Assembly (NCBI GenBank): GCA_904066235.2
Contig: CAJFCV020000006.1
Location: forward strand, 2,604,001 to 2,668,000
Length of the DNA: 64,000 bases
Direction: 5' to 3'
DNA from: Bursaphelenchus xylophilus
Taxonomy: Eukaryota; Nematoda; Chromadorea; Rhabditida; Aphelenchoididae
Shown here: positions 20,372 to 32,707 of the stretch, piece by piece
How the letters are laid out: every line of letters starts with the position of its first letter
Position numbering within the stretch: the stretch's first letter is position 1
The notes under the pieces: generated by a model
What the model was told of the DNA's origin: nothing
The model's database searches: none
The model's input: the letters and a program-made list of their open reading frames with translations, nothing else
Program-made: the position numbers and the translations under genes

Positions 20372-23300
20372 TCACACTTGCTTCGTCGTGATCTGATGGT
20401 CTTCCGGTTGGATTTTGTTCACCGCCGGATACTGCATGGGAATCATGCGTTTGTAGAAGGCCAAGTAGAGGAGAATGGTCCCGCCCAACATGGAGAGTTG
20501 AAGGGACCAGGCAATTCGAGGGCCAAATCCTCGGTAGAGGAACCTGGAATTGAATGGGGTAAGTGTCAATAGGATATAGGATAAGTAGGCAAAATCCTGT
20601 AGGACGATCTATAGGGGAAGTGCTCCAAGCACGACGCTTAGATTTTGCTTAAATTTTGCGCAGTCGACAAACATAGGTCAAATATCGATGTTTGAAAGTG
20701 TTGTCTCGCGCTTTCCAAGGACGGCCGAAATATTCAACGATCTTTGAGGCCAAGAGAGTACGCTAAATGCGGACAGCGTTCCGGGAGAAAAAATGTTATG
20801 CTTTTTTGACCTGACCCGTTGTAAGAAAATTCAAGATTTTTGGACTGAAATTGGACATATGCAAAACTCCTAGCTCACGCTTTTCATGCACGACCGAGAT
20901 TCTCAGCTCGAAGATCTTCAAAAATGATGATTTTTTGCGAATTTTGGAATGAAAAGTGTCGTGCCCATTTCTACTCGAAAGGGAAATGTTTCCATAAAAA
21001 AATCATTTTTTTTCGTACGAAATGGTCAAAGATATGGCTAAAAAGTGTTGATTCCTCTGACCGCTCTCCGCATTTGGCCCTCTCTTGGCGTTAAACACCG
21101 TGGAATATTTCGGTTGCCTTGGCAAAGAAGGAGCTAAAAATTTGAAGCATTGATGTGCAATCTATGCCAAGTGTGTGCGCAAAATTTTAACGGAATCTGA
21201 GAATCTGAGCGTCGCACTCTGAGTACCTCCCGTGCGAATAAAAAGCCTCTTTCTATCAAAAACCTTACGTAATCGCCATAGGCCCGACCATTCTGGCCGA
21301 GCATTTTGTCATGTGAAAGAATCCCTGTTGTGTTCCCTGCTTCTTCGGGCCTAGAACTTCGGAGAAGAGTGTGCTCAACGTGGTGTTAATTATGCCAAAC
21401 GAGAGACCGACAACAATGGCCAAGGTGGTCAAGTACAAGTAGGGTGAGATCGGTTTGATATCGAAGCACCAACTAAATCTATCAATGTTGCAGCCGACGG
21501 GCTCGGAGATGTTGCTGAGATGGTTGTGATAGTCGATAAATTCTGAAATTAGTTTACATGTAATCGCTACAGTTTAGGGGGTCAAATTATATCGGAAATA
21601 TACATGTGTTATAATACAGGGTGACAAATAAAAAATGCAACTTTTTTTCATGGGTCCTGCCGCGAAAATGTTTAGGTGTAGCGAAATATTTTTTATACCA
21701 TTAAATTCTCCGTGTTTTTCTGTCCCAGTCTTTTGATTTTCATGCCCATATCGATTGATTATCATCTTTGTATTGAGTGTCAAACAGAGGGACCTCGATT
21801 TTAAACCTGTCTCGGGAGGAAAAAGGACAGTGTGAGATTGCTAAACTGCTCGGTGTAGGAAAATCTGCTATGCCAAAAGCCACCAAACGAATCCACGAGC
21901 TTGGCCACGATGTTAAGTGTCCAGGAAATAGAAGAAAGCGCATCTTGAACACTTCTGGCAACTTTGAGATCATCAAAAAGCGAGTGAAGCAAAATCTGAT
22001 GGTGTCCATGAAAAAGATTGCCCGGCAGACCGTCATCAACACAACAGCTGGTCGATGAATGGCCAGCAATGCACCGTAGCGCAAGCCTAACATGCTCCAA
22101 AAGACCTAGCGCCTCACGGAACACTACAAGCAAGTACGGCTCAAAAAATGTCGAAAACTCAAGCGTCGCGCCGCAGCTCAGCGATGAGAGAAGGTCCTGT
22201 TCGCGGATGAGAAGTATTTCAACATCGAGCAGGCCTACAACCACCAGAATTGCAGGAGTTGGACTGTTGAGAGTCAAAAACCGTCCGCCATTTTTGAACC
22301 CAGTAAAAATCCGACCTCTCATGGCCTGGGGCAAAGTCTTGCGCCAGGGGCGTGATATCCTTGGTTTTCCTTGGTTTTCTTGGATAAAGGGGCCAGAACC
22401 AAACCGATAAGTCTACCAGCGACATTTTGTGCACCATCGTGATTCCGTGGGCTCAGTAGCACTTTGGCGGTTCAAAACAGACACCGTAGCATGATTCCCC
22501 CATCAGCCATAAAGCAAAAAAGACGCAAGGCCAGGAAAGGACATGTTTTCCCGATTTTATGTGGTCTGCGAAATGGCCGTCTACTCGCTGGATCTGAATC
22601 CGGTGGACTATGTTTTTTGTTGAGTTAGAAGCCAGGACCTCTAGTTCACGCCAAAAAGTTTGGAGCCGCTAATTGATCGCTGCGGTAAGAACGGAACCGA
22701 TTTCCCCAAAAAAAGCTTCGGCGAATCGGCCAAAATTTAAAGTCACGTTTTGAGCTCTATCTCGGGGCCAAGAACAGCCACCTTAAAACTGGTCGAGCAT
22801 ACTATTAACAATGCTCTATGTTACTGATATTCACCGTTACTTTGGTTAAGTTTGGTGTTTTAGACAAAATATGGCCATAAATATGAGTTGCATTTTTTCT
22901 TTGTCACCCTGTACATATGTATGTAACATATGAATATAAGGCTCACCTCTCTCCGTGTGAACTGCCAGCTCTCCAGGCAGGAATGGCCATGAGAACGTGG
23001 CTGTGTAGAACAATAACAACCCCATTAGTCCCAACAAACACTGACATCGCGTCGATCCCCATCGCTCCAACTTGAACACGATGTAGACCAAATAAAACAC
23101 CAGCTCCACCAGCGAAAGAGCCGTGAATGCGATGGAAGTGAAGCTGATGGCCTTCTCCTCCGTGAATCCCATCATTGTCATGGCGAACGTGGTGCCGAGA
23201 GTTTCGACATTGGTAAATGTGCAGTAATGGACGAACCCGACCACATGGCAAAGGATCAACGCGATCCAGTCGATTCTTAGCTTGCGCTTGGGCTTGTCCG

Positions 23301-26300
23301 TTAGCGCCTGAAAAATTTGTTATTAGAAAGACTGTTTAGCGATAAAATAGCATTCTGAAAAAGAATTATAAGCAAGGATTTGTCTGCCTTTTACCGCGTC
23401 ATGAAGTTTTCGGGTCGAAAACAGTTCGGGTCAACAAAAAATCGATCGATACGATAAGTAGGGCAGGCGGAAGCCCAAAAAATGTTGTAGAAGGTACTTA
23501 TGAGGCCTGGAAAAGCCATTTCATGCTTTTCGAATTCTCGGCGAAGCCTTGGCGGAGACTTATAATCTGACAACTTTTATTTTATTTTAGCTATTTCTTA
23601 CTTTATGTTAGCCTTCTTCACTCTGACCTATTGTAACATATAAAAGAACAAAATTTGCGGCAAAAAAACAAAGATCCGTAATTTTTATCTAAATATTATA
23701 TTGGGTTAGTACATGTGAAATACCTCAAAATAGGTGATAAGCTATCCCAGGACCAGAGATTGCCACGGTCAAAATTTTGGCTCCGGCTCCGGCTCTTAGC
23801 TCCCAGAGCCGGAGCCGAGGCCAAATTTTCAGCTACGGCTCCGGCTCTTGGATCCGTGCAAAATTTAAAAAGGCCTCCGGCTCCGAATCCCGGCTCCTAT
23901 GCAAAACGTTTTTTAAAAATATTTTTCCAAAAATAAAAGTTATTAGTGCCAGAGATCATACAGCCAACGTTTTTGCAGTCAAGTCACATCCTCCGCAATG
24001 TTTTTCAAGCAATTTGGTTTAACAAGATCACGAATTTTTTACTTTTTTGACCACTGGGAAGCCTGGCTCCGACTTTGGGCTCGGGAGCCGGAGCCGACCC
24101 CAAAATTTCCGGCTCCGGAGCCGTGGCAATCTCTGCCTAGGGCCTAATCAAACTTGATATTTCTATCAAACTAAGCCTTCACGTAGCTTCTCCAATGCAT
24201 GAAACGGCTGGCAGAGGACACCCAAAGTACATATAATCCCCGACCGAACTGTGGTTGACGAAAAAATACTCATCCCCTTTCACCCCCTTAACTTACTGTT
24301 TTCGGCTGGGGCAATGTTCCAGCATACGACTCGTCGAACAGACAGAGTAAACAGGACAACGCGCACACGTTGACCACACAAGCTCCAACAGCAGGAGCGG
24401 TGTACAAGTTGAGATACAAATTTTCGGCAATTTTGATTCCGTCTTTGCCCAGAGGCAGGAAGAATAACTGAATTCCTGGGCCAAGACTAATACCCAAAGC
24501 AATTCCACCCGTGACCAGAGCGATTGTCCGACTCTTGTAACGTGGTGTTGATGCTGTACAAGCATAGGTGTTGAGAAGGGCGAGATTCGCTGAAAGTGGT
24601 GGAAATAGTATTGTGGTGGTTTGTAGTGTAGTGGTTTGGTAAACAGACAATAATGTAGAGTAAATTGCTAGTAAAACTAGCAGGGGAAGTAATGGGAAGT
24701 ACTCCAAGTGCGACACTCAGATTTTGATGAGGCATGGCACAAATTTAGATTTATTTTTTATAAGATATATGTGAAAATCCTAGCTCATGTCTTGCGGAAA
24801 CGACTGAGATTTTTAGGGCAAAAGTCGGAGGAAATGTCATGTTGAATGGAAAGTTTCATGCCTATTTCTACCGTAGAGGGTAGTGTTTCCACAAAAAATA
24901 AAAAATTTCCCGCATGCAATTGGCAAAAATATAGCGGAAAAGTGTGAGTGTTCTTCTCTCTGACCGCTCTCCGCGTTTGGCGTGCTCTCTCGGCCACAAA
25001 AGAACATTGAATATCTCGGCGGTGCCTGCAAAGCTCGAGCTAAAACTTTCAGGAATTGATGTGTGACCCATGCCCGACGTTTGAGCAAAATTTACAGAAA
25101 AACTGTGTGTCGCAGTTTTCAGCCTTCCATATTCAAAAAAATCAACTCAAATTTTGCTTACACGATCCCAATCCAAGAACAAATCTGGCCAACATCATGA
25201 TGTACTTCCCCCAATGGGTAGGCGCCGCTTGCGCGTAAAAATAGATGAGATTCCCCAGAATCTGGAGACATATGCATATCGAGACGGGGACTTTGATAGT
25301 GCCCAAGTAGTTGGAATACCAGCCCACCAAGGGCGAGGCGATGATCTGCCCGAAGGAGTAGATCGAGATGATTGCACCGAGAAATGATTCGGTGGCGTCG
25401 ACGTCAATCTGTAAAAGATTTTTGATGATAAAACGCTTGTAGGAATGAATTTTTTAGTTGCCAATCTTTGGCCTGCTTGCTATATTTTTTGATATGCCTT
25501 TTTCTATTTTACTATACATCACACATCAGAATTCGCCTCGTTGCATGTTCACACTGTTCATAATATTGCTGTAACGTTACCAACTTCTTGTTTGTTCAGT
25601 TCGTTTTGTGTTATGACTCGATTAATAATTGTTCTCCGCAATTTTCGCACTCATCCATCAACGAAAAGAAGAGAGGTTCGGTTTCCCCGTCCGCTGAATC
25701 AAAGAGTTTTGGGTTGCGGGGGAAGTTTTCCCGCAATTGGACAAGAAGAGGGATTACAATCTAGTGAAAAAAAAAATGAATTCTAAATTTTAGAGTTCAG
25801 ACAGTCCGAAACGTGAGGCTTTCAAAAAGCAATTGAAGAAAAGGCAGTGAGTTTATGAACTCTGAAAAAAGAGGGGACCAGTCCGTTCATAAAGTCGCTG
25901 TACTCTGCAGGAAAAGTCAGGGGTTCAAATTTTTGTCGGCACCGGCTCAATTGGACCTGGTAATGTAAATATGTACAGGGTGCGGCAATTTTTCGGCCGG
26001 ATTTGAATTGGCTATAACTTTTTTAGTTTTTATCCAAATGTTATGGATAAAGATTTGATAAATCCTCCTTGAATTCATAAAAAATTGCAAAAACCAGCTG
26101 CAAAAGCAATATATTGCAATACTGCTTTAATTTACCAGCCTGTCGGGAAAATAATGAGTAGAATTTCGCTGCGCCGACCGCGTTTCTGAAGTGAAAAACA
26201 ATTTGATTTTGAGCGACACAATTCATTTTCTCGGTCATTATGAACGATTCAATTTTTGATGCGGCAGTGTGCTCATTATTTTTCCGACAGGCCGATAATC

Positions 26301-27633
26301 ATCATTTCGTATGCTTGCAAGACATTTGCTCCTCATTTCTCCAACTACTTTTTCTTACGTTAAAAAACTCTATTTTTCCGGGCCGGACCAAAAATTCAGA
26401 CCCTTCTTTTTCATAAATCCCGGCCGGAACGGACCAGCCCTAAAGACATGTTTAATTTCGCCTATGATTCCTTATGACCTCATGACAAAACACTAACCAG
26501 TCGAAACGATTTGAGTAATAGATCAAACACCCCGCTGTACGATTAAACTTCCTCGATCATGGTCGCTTTTTACACCGCCTGACTTTTTTCTCACGAGAGC
26601 GCAGACCTCGGGCGAGTTTGGCGAACGCGTACTTGCGAACTTGTGGTCTGACGGTTACAATGTCATGGGAATCACCAGCATTTTTTAGGTGTTTACAAGT
26701 TTTGTTGATGGATGAGTCATGGTGGGGCACTCAATGGTTGTTTACGGGAAAAGTGCAAACGTGTGACATAGATGGCAAGAAGTTAAAAAAATAAATTGTT
26801 ATTATCTGCAGGGTGCCTTTGATGATGGAGACATATGAAAGGCAAAAAAAGGGTGTCTCACGTCAATCGTCAAAAAAATAGCCGAATATCTGGTCAAGCT
26901 ACCAAGAAGATATCAGCCTGTCGGGAAAATAATAAGATCGCCGCCGCCAAGAAAATGAATTGCGTCACAGCAAAATCAAAACAAAAAATCGGCTCGCTTT
27001 TCAGTTGAGCGATCGGCGCAGCGGCAGTGTGCTCATTATTTTCCCGACAGACTGATGGTCACTTTTTTCTTTCTTACAGAATGCTGAAAAACACGTATAA
27101 TATCACATCACTTTTGCACCATTCAACGGCCACCTACGCACTTCGCCGAAGGTCCAGTCATCCCCAGGCGTTTCTGATTTCGTAACTATGTGGAGTCACG
27201 TAAGTGACCGGTGTAATATTTTTCATAATGAACTTTAAAGGCTGTTTGGGAAAGAAAGACTTGAAAGGAACGCCGCGAAAGGTCCGTAATCAATTATTGG
27301 GCATGTAGGACGGATCGATCCCGCGATCCGTCAGAGTTGGCTGAACGGGTGTTGCAAAGTGTAAAAATTAGTGGAAAGTAAAGAAATTGAAAAAAAGATT
27401 GCGGGCGATTATCAAAGATTGAACGTTCAGAGCGAAATCTAACGTAGTTATCATGGTAAAACATGTACTCTAATGTCATCAAAAAAGCCACTCACTTTCT
27501 GCAGATACGGCCACATCGAACTGTAGTATAAGCCGGACTGTATGGATGTGAAAATGGCCATGGCTGTGACGATTACGATCGACATCCATGGGGTCTTTTC
27601 CACCGATTCTGGTGGCTTCGTCAAGTGTTTCAT
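20372..27633 (-). CDS. MFS transporter of the MFSD8 (CLN7) type
   Basis: Six exons close in frame to 494 aa: 27633-27496, 25408-25162, 24589-24297, 23307-22947, 21542-21269, 20543-20372. Human MFSD8 is about 518 aa. After a short soluble N-terminus come paired helices with SSMWPYLQK, SFLGAIISIYSFGQ, SPLVGWYSN and FVLGLGSSN, the order and motifs of the N-terminal MFS half of MFSD8. The second half includes LCHVVGF and LTTLAIVVGLSFG. MFSD8 proteins are multi-span proteins of lysosomal membranes; transport activity cannot be read from this sequence. The ATG at 27633 follows TTTCAGAC, so a trans-splice acceptor two bases before the start is likely. AATAAA lies about 135 bases past the stop. A relic mariner sits in the fourth intron, a GGCTCC-type hAT element in the third and a family C repeat in the second. 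The exact paralogue is not settled. Confidence 0.9.
20610..21232. repeat. Family C copy, long form
   Basis: Left end AGGGGAAGTGCTCCAAGC and right end GCGTCGCACTCTGAGTACC; about 620 bases because inner sequence is present in both orientations. It lies in the last intron of the MFSD8-like gene. Confidence 0.75.
21617..22911 (+). mobile_element. Tc1/mariner-type transposon, 1295 bp, inactivated
   Basis: Inverted ends CAGGGTGACAAATAAAAAAT and AAAAAATGCAACT near both borders are flanked by TA on each side (21615-21616 and 22912-22913). Internal sequence encodes a decayed transposase on the + strand, antisense to the host gene. It lies in the intron between exons 23307-22947 and 21542-21269 of the MFSD8-like gene. 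Confidence 0.9.
21777..22830 (+). pseudogene. Decayed mariner transposase
   Basis: The first open stretch (21777-22058) has a helix-turn-helix-like region (EIAKLLGVGKSAMPKATKRI). The frame then shifts. The catalytic-core landmarks FADEKYFNIE (near 22200) and SLDLNPVDY (near 22580) are still readable and would carry two of the acidic residues of the DDD/E triad. Several stops and frame changes rule out an active protein. Confidence 0.85.
23754..24135. mobile_element. hAT-like non-autonomous element, GGCTCC family, copy 1 (382 bp)
   Basis: Ends CAGAGATTGCCACGG and CCGTGGCAATCTCTG. The flanks are CCCAGGAC (23746-23753) and CCTAGGGC (24136-24143), matching at 6 of 8 positions, a worn 8-bp target duplication. 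Both subterminal zones are packed with GGCTCC/GGAGCC hexamers. It lies in the third intron of the MFSD8-like gene. Confidence 0.8.
24687..25105. repeat. Family C copy in the MFSD8-like gene
   Basis: GGGAAGTACTCCAAGTGCGA left; reversed inner phrases CTCTCGGCCACAAAAG and AAAGCTCGAGCTAAAAC. Confidence 0.75.
26133..26297. mobile_element. Family A MITE
   Basis: TACCAGCCTGTCGGGAAAAT left, TTTTTCCGACAGGCCGATA right, in the first intron of the MFSD8-like gene. Confidence 0.8.
26911..27056. mobile_element. Family A MITE
   Basis: TATCAGCCTGTCGGGAAAAT left, TTTTCCCGACAGACTGAT right. Confidence 0.85.
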
Positions 27634-27739
27634 GTCTGAAAGTTGGGAATTACAATAAGTGTAAATTATACATATATGTGTAGAAATCCTTGAAGAAGCA
27701 CGAAAGCGGGGAACAAAAACACGGCACGGAATTCTAACA

Positions 27740-27880
27740 GCTAGCAAGGATTTTTTTTATCAATTTGCAAAGTCGATTTTTTCATTGAAGAATTGGCAAA
27801 GATAAGGTCAAAAAACGTCTTTTCTTCGACTGCCCTCCGCATTTCGCGTACTCTCTAGTTGACAAAGTGTCGCTGAATGT
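27740..27880. repeat. Family C fragment, reversed
   Basis: AATTGGCAAAGATAAGGTCA and CTCCGCATTTCGCGTACTCT. Confidence 0.55.
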
Positions 27881-27925
27881 AATGACAGTCTGTCGGAAAA
27901 ATAATGAACTTAATGTCGCCACAGA
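27881..27925. mobile_element. Family A MITE, left end only
   Basis: ACAGTCTGTCGGAAAAATAA followed by divergent sequence. Confidence 0.5.
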
Positions 27926-28144
27926 GTCTTGTTTCAAGTTTTCAAATTTAGACTCTAGCCCGGCTTCACAAAGTAGTGTTTAGAAACAAAAACTCTTAAA
28001 ATCTTCATCCTCTAGGCGATGCAGAGGACGACAACCGAAAAAAAACGGTGCAAAATCATATGTTTTTTGTGCTCTGTGCGGGCCGCAAGAAAAAAAAACT
28101 TTATGAAAGGCCTAATGTAAAAAAGATGGCGTCAAATACTATCA

Positions 28145-28278
28145 ATCAGTCTGTCGGAAAAATAATGAGCACAATGTCGCTGCGCCAATCGCGTCGCTGA
28201 ACTGACAATTTATTTCCTCGGCGACGATGCGATTTTCGATGCAACAGAGTGCTCATTATTTTCCCGACAGACTGATAT
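28145..28278. mobile_element. Family A MITE
   Basis: ATCAGTCTGTCGGAAAAATA left, TTTTCCCGACAGACTGATA right. Confidence 0.85.
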
Positions 28279-28954
28279 GTTTAATATTTCGAGAAGATCA
28301 AAGACCCTCGGGCGTTTTTAAAACGGCTGATCATACGGCGAACAAGAGCAATATGACATCAGGAAGTGTCGAATACGTGGCTTGTGGAAGAAACCCCACC
28401 ACGAGGTGAGCCTATCATAGGGTTCATCAATATCGACAAAATAAATATTATTACACACGGTTTCAAAAACTTTTTGGCTTGAGCATTTTTGAGCTAATAA
28501 GCAAGCTTATTGACTGGCTATATTCGTTTGTAAATGAGCATGTCATTCTAAGCTCAAAATTCCAGAGACTTGCAAAGTTTTCATTGCGGTCATTTACTTG
28601 ACCTGCAATAACGAACTCTGTTTTAGCGGCTGATTAACATATGAAAATGGTAGTAAGACGGTTCAATTCCAGCATATAAAAAGGTTGAAAAGTGTTGTGA
28701 CACACCCCTCTTTTTACGGGATTGGGGCTGACCGATGGATTGACCTAGCCTCGAGCCTAGTACATATGTCATTGCTTTCCACGTACCTGAGTGGCGTCAC
28801 CCCTTACTTTTTATACAATAATCAAGTAACCTTACCGGCAAACAATTACATACATTTTTTATTACAAACACAACCGGCCGTAGTTATAAGCTTTCCCCCC
28901 TCTCCTCGATCTTCGATCGGGACGCTAGGACTCGGGTAAGTCGTGCACCAAATC

Positions 28955-29038
28955 TCTAGCCGAAGTAAGCCCTCACAAAGCGATCATGGGCGATTCCCAC
29001 GAATCTATAATACATTATTTTCCCGACAGACTGATATT
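28955..29038. mobile_element. Family A MITE, subfamily B, right part
   Basis: TCTAGCCGAAGTAAGCCC, then CATTATTTTCCCGACAGACT; no left end seen. Confidence 0.6.
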
Positions 29039-29167
29039 ATATTAGTCACCCCTGTACAACGATAAGCGCGATAACTCTTAGGTCATCAGCGCCGGTGGCC
29101 GCGGCAGTGTGGAATGAAGACAACAATGAAAAGAGCCCTCATGTGGCTTCAATAACCTTGGGTGAAA

Positions 29168-29320
29168 TATCAGTCTGTCGGGAAAATAATGTGCATTATA
29201 TCGCTGAGCCGATCGCGTCGCTGAAGTAAAAAGCAATTTGATTTTCCCACGACAAAAGTCATTTTCTCGATGCGATTTTCGATACGACAGAGTGCTCGGT
29301 ATTTTCCCGGCAGGTAGTTA
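29168..29320. mobile_element. Family A MITE
   Basis: TATCAGTCTGTCGGGAAAAT left; right end worn to TATTTTCCCGGCAGGTA. Confidence 0.8.
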
Positions 29321-29927
29321 TCATACACATATCAGCAAACAGGCCTCCAAAAAGCCGAATAAGGAAGCTCTCCTCAGAATTAACGAATGAATCCCCTCGC
29401 GGAGCCCGCCGCCTCAAAAAATCGTCTGATCCCCCCGCTTCACACTGTTATCAAATCCTCGCGAATTTGATACAATGTGGAAAAACCCCCCGCAGGGAAT
29501 TCGTGACGAGAGGAAGAGCCCGGGTTCGCTGAAATTAAGTTTATATACCGCCTTTTCGGGTTTATTGTTCCGTCAATGGGAAGCAAATGGGAGTTGAAGT
29601 CTCGCTGCGTAATAACTCAACCCACAACCGTTCCGAAGGCTGGGACGTACCGTTGCGGCGGGGAGGAGGCTTTGATGCGGGGCTGGACTGACGGAATTTA
29701 ACGAGAAATTGTTTTTTGGTCAACTGAAAGTCGAGAAAGTCAAGAAACCACTACTAAAATACAGTATACTCGGGTTTCGATGAATTGCGTAGATTTTTTT
29801 ACGAAACGAAAACCCTTATTTTGTATTGCGCATCCAAATTTTGAGCTTCTTCGGACAATTTCTCGAGAGAATGCACTGAGGCAAAATGCAGCAAAAAATT
29901 CAACCCATTTTAAATATATAGAAGTGC

Positions 29928-30487
29928 TATCAGCCTGTCGGTATAATACTGTGGAATCATCGCTGAAAAATTTCTCGTCTCTCCAAGTTGCACAACAAAT
30001 GTCTAGCCGCAGCTAGCCCTCACAAAGCGAAGAAGGGCGAGGAAAAAGTTCCTTATTTTGGCCACAACAAAGGTACTCCGCGAACGGCGCCCAAGCTTGG
30101 GCACTAAAGTTAGGAAAAAAACGCTTCGACCTAGCTGGAACTGAATTACTATAATAGCTCTATAGTTTTAAGGGTACCCACGAACGCTATGACGACTCAT
30201 TTAGTTCCACACGGAGGCAATAAGTTTATTTCCGGACATGTTTCATCGTATAAAATGTAAAACCGCAGGCTGCAGCCGTTTTTGAAGGGTAAGGTGGTAC
30301 GTGAAAAAGAAGGTACCTCGCTAACTAAACCCACTGTCCGGGAATTGACAACGATGAATTGAGCGTGCGCGCTAAGTTTGGGCTAACTCCGACCAGTTTC
30401 CGCAAAGTTATAAGTTGTGGCCAAAATAAGGAACTTTTACCAAGGGCGATTCCAACAAGCCCACATTATTTTCCCGACAGACTGATA
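29928..30487. mobile_element. Family A MITE, subfamily B, split by a 401-bp insert
   Basis: Left end TATCAGCCTGTCGG (29928), right end CCCGACAGACTGATA (to 30487). The interior carries AGCCGCAGCT and TCACAAAGCGA, marks of subfamily B, interrupted at 30041. Confidence 0.8.
30041..30441. mobile_element. 401-bp element nested in a family A MITE
   Basis: Near-perfect 28-base inverted ends start GGAAAAAGTTCCTTATTTTG on the left and GGTAAAAGTTCC on the right strand. The 8-bp duplication AAGGGCGA occurs at 30033-30040 and 30442-30449. The host MITE runs 29928-30487 when the insert is removed. The interior shows no recognisable gene. Duplication length fits hAT or P type; the family is not assigned. 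Confidence 0.88.
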
Positions 30488-31599
30488 TTATATTAGTAAC
30501 CTCTATACAACGAAACCCCGCAAAAAAACTAACAGTTTCATAGGTCCTAAGTGTCAAATTTAATCCTCAATTAACAACAAAGCCCTATATAACAAACAAA
30601 AATGCTTGGCCCCTCGCAAAGGGTCGTGATTTGCTATATTGAGGCCTGACTGTACATATTTATCTCACAAAAAAAACTCAAAAAATCCCAATTCCCTGCA
30701 AAATAATCATCGGCTGGCGTCGGTTAAAAATCAATAAGCATGTAATACTGAAGGCTTTTTGTATTATATAGTATTCAAAAGTATTTCGATCAGGATTGCC
30801 AAACTTTCTGCTTTGTATTGTTCTTTTATCAGCGGGCTTCCCCACTTCTTGCAGACTTGGTAAACCTATAGTCTCTAGATTTGATTTTTCTGCTCGAGAT
30901 TCTTTTGAGAGAAATAGAAAATACAAAAAAATAAAGATAAAGACGTCATAATTAGAACGGATCCTTCAATAAAAAGATGCATGCACTTTGTAGGTTAAAC
31001 GCGACAGATTTCAGCTGAATTTCACGGCACACCTTGAGTGTTTCCTACAGAGAGTTATTCTTGAAAGGTATCAGCTTTTGTCAAAAGTCAGTGTATGTTA
31101 CTAGCAGGACCCGTTACAGGTCAATTTTACCCCCAACTACTTATAGCAAAAATGTTCTACAAGGCTCGCTCCCAACTTTATTTCAAATATTTTCCCACCT
31201 ATAATCCACAAATTTCTACACAATTTACATCAAATACAAGCCAAAACACACCATTTTTTGTCCATTAAATATGACGGGTCTACGTTCAATAAGGCTCCCG
31301 TATTGACCTTTGACCTTTTTGCTTTAAATTTTGAGGCCCAAAAATTCGTTCTACAGAGCTTTGACTGAAGTTTTCATAGCTCAAAAGTTTATAAAAGCAA
31401 AATTAATTAAACACAGCGCTCATAAGAACGTTCAGGAACGGAATCAGCCCTTTTAAACCATTAAACTCACAAGAAGCCCGCAATCACACACAAGCTCATA
31501 ACAGTTATGATAATGACTTTGCGTATTTCCACCATTTTCATTGGCCCCGGACAGAGCAAAGAATAATTGAATAAAAATAAATTCCGATCACGCAAGATT

Positions 31600-31760
31600 T
31601 TGTGGGCAACAAAACCTCTCTATAACGGACAAATTTGGCTGTAGAAAGGTCGTTTATAGGCAAGGTTTACCCCCATAATAGGCAAAGTTTGCCCTCGTAT
31701 AAAAACCTCTCTATAACGAAAGATTTTTATGTCACTTGCAAGACGAGGTTTAAGAGTATT
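31600..31760. repeat. Pogo/Tigger-like terminal fragments
   Basis: AAAACCTCTCTATAACG occurs twice (near 31612 and 31721), with GGCAAGGTTTACCCCCATAA between. Similar phrases occur at 33631 (CAGTCAAACCCCTGCATAGC) and 33684 (CTATAGAGAGGTTTCATTTT). The likeness to pogo-type ends is by memory only. Confidence 0.35.
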
Positions 31761-32134
31761 TCTTTAACGTATAGCTACCTCTAAACCGCTATTTCTTTTA
31801 ACTTACGTAATTTATAGCAGTAAAGTCTACTGCTTTATTTCGTAATAACAAAGTCTAAAAAAGGCAACGACTCGTAAACATCGACGGAAACACCTCATTT
31901 CGTTGATAAAACCGGTGAACACTATAATATTTTACTTTTCTTACTTCCCGAGGATCATATCTTACTACGTATAATATGAGCTTACTAAAAAATTTGTTCA
32001 TTCAAACGAACAGATGCTAGCTCGGTGAAGCTCTATAGTGCAATTAACAGCAAATTAATCACACCGGAAAGGTCAAGGGACAACAAATGATGCACTAACG
32101 TTCCTTCAGGATTCACGTTTGCAAACAGCGGAAG

Positions 32135-32520
32135 TGCATGTAAGTGCAACGCTCAGATCTCGGTTAAATTTTGTACATACATTGGGTATATGCTACACGT
32201 CAATTCCGGAAATTTTTGGCTCGGAGTTTGTAGGCACAGCCGAGATATCCAACGAACTTTGCGGCTGAGAGAGTACGCAAAACGCGGAGAGCGGTCAGAG
32301 AGAAAAACTTTTAGGCCATAGATTTGATTGTTGAAAAAATCATATTTCCTATGAAAGCATTACGTTCAACGGTAAAAATAGACATGAAACTTTACATACC
32401 AAAAGTAGCAAGAAAAAAATTTCGAACTTTCAAGCTGAAAATCTCAGCGATTTCTGCAAAGCGCAAGCCAGTAATTTCTTAGAAAAGCAAGCTTCATCAA
32501 AATCCAGACGTTGCACAAAG
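32135..32520. repeat. Family C copy
   Basis: AAGTGCAACGCTCAGATCTC left, AAAACGCGGAGAGCGGTCAG inside, AAATCCAGACGTTGCAC right. Confidence 0.75.
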
Positions 32521-32540
32521 ACCATATGTACTATATTTAC

Positions 32541-32699
32541 AATCAGTCTGTCGGGAAAATAATGAGTACAATTTCATTGCACCAATAGCGTCGCTGAAGC
32601 AAAAAGCAACTTGATTTTGCCGCGACGCAATTCATTTTCTCGGCGGAGATGCTTTTTTCGATGCGACGGAGTGCTTATTATTTTCCCGACAGACCGATA
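32541..32699. mobile_element. Family A MITE
   Basis: AATCAGTCTGTCGGGAAAAT left, TTTTCCCGACAGACCGATA right, immediately before a family D copy. Confidence 0.85.
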
Positions 32700-32707
32700 T
32701 TCCCTAC

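Noticed and set aside
19865..20572. 235-codon open frame on the + strand
   Set aside because: Half of it is antisense to the last exon of the MFSD8-like gene, and the rest matches no family; most likely chance.
21801..22334. 177-codon - strand frame in the mariner
   Set aside because: The opposite strand carries the transposase motifs; this is a shadow.
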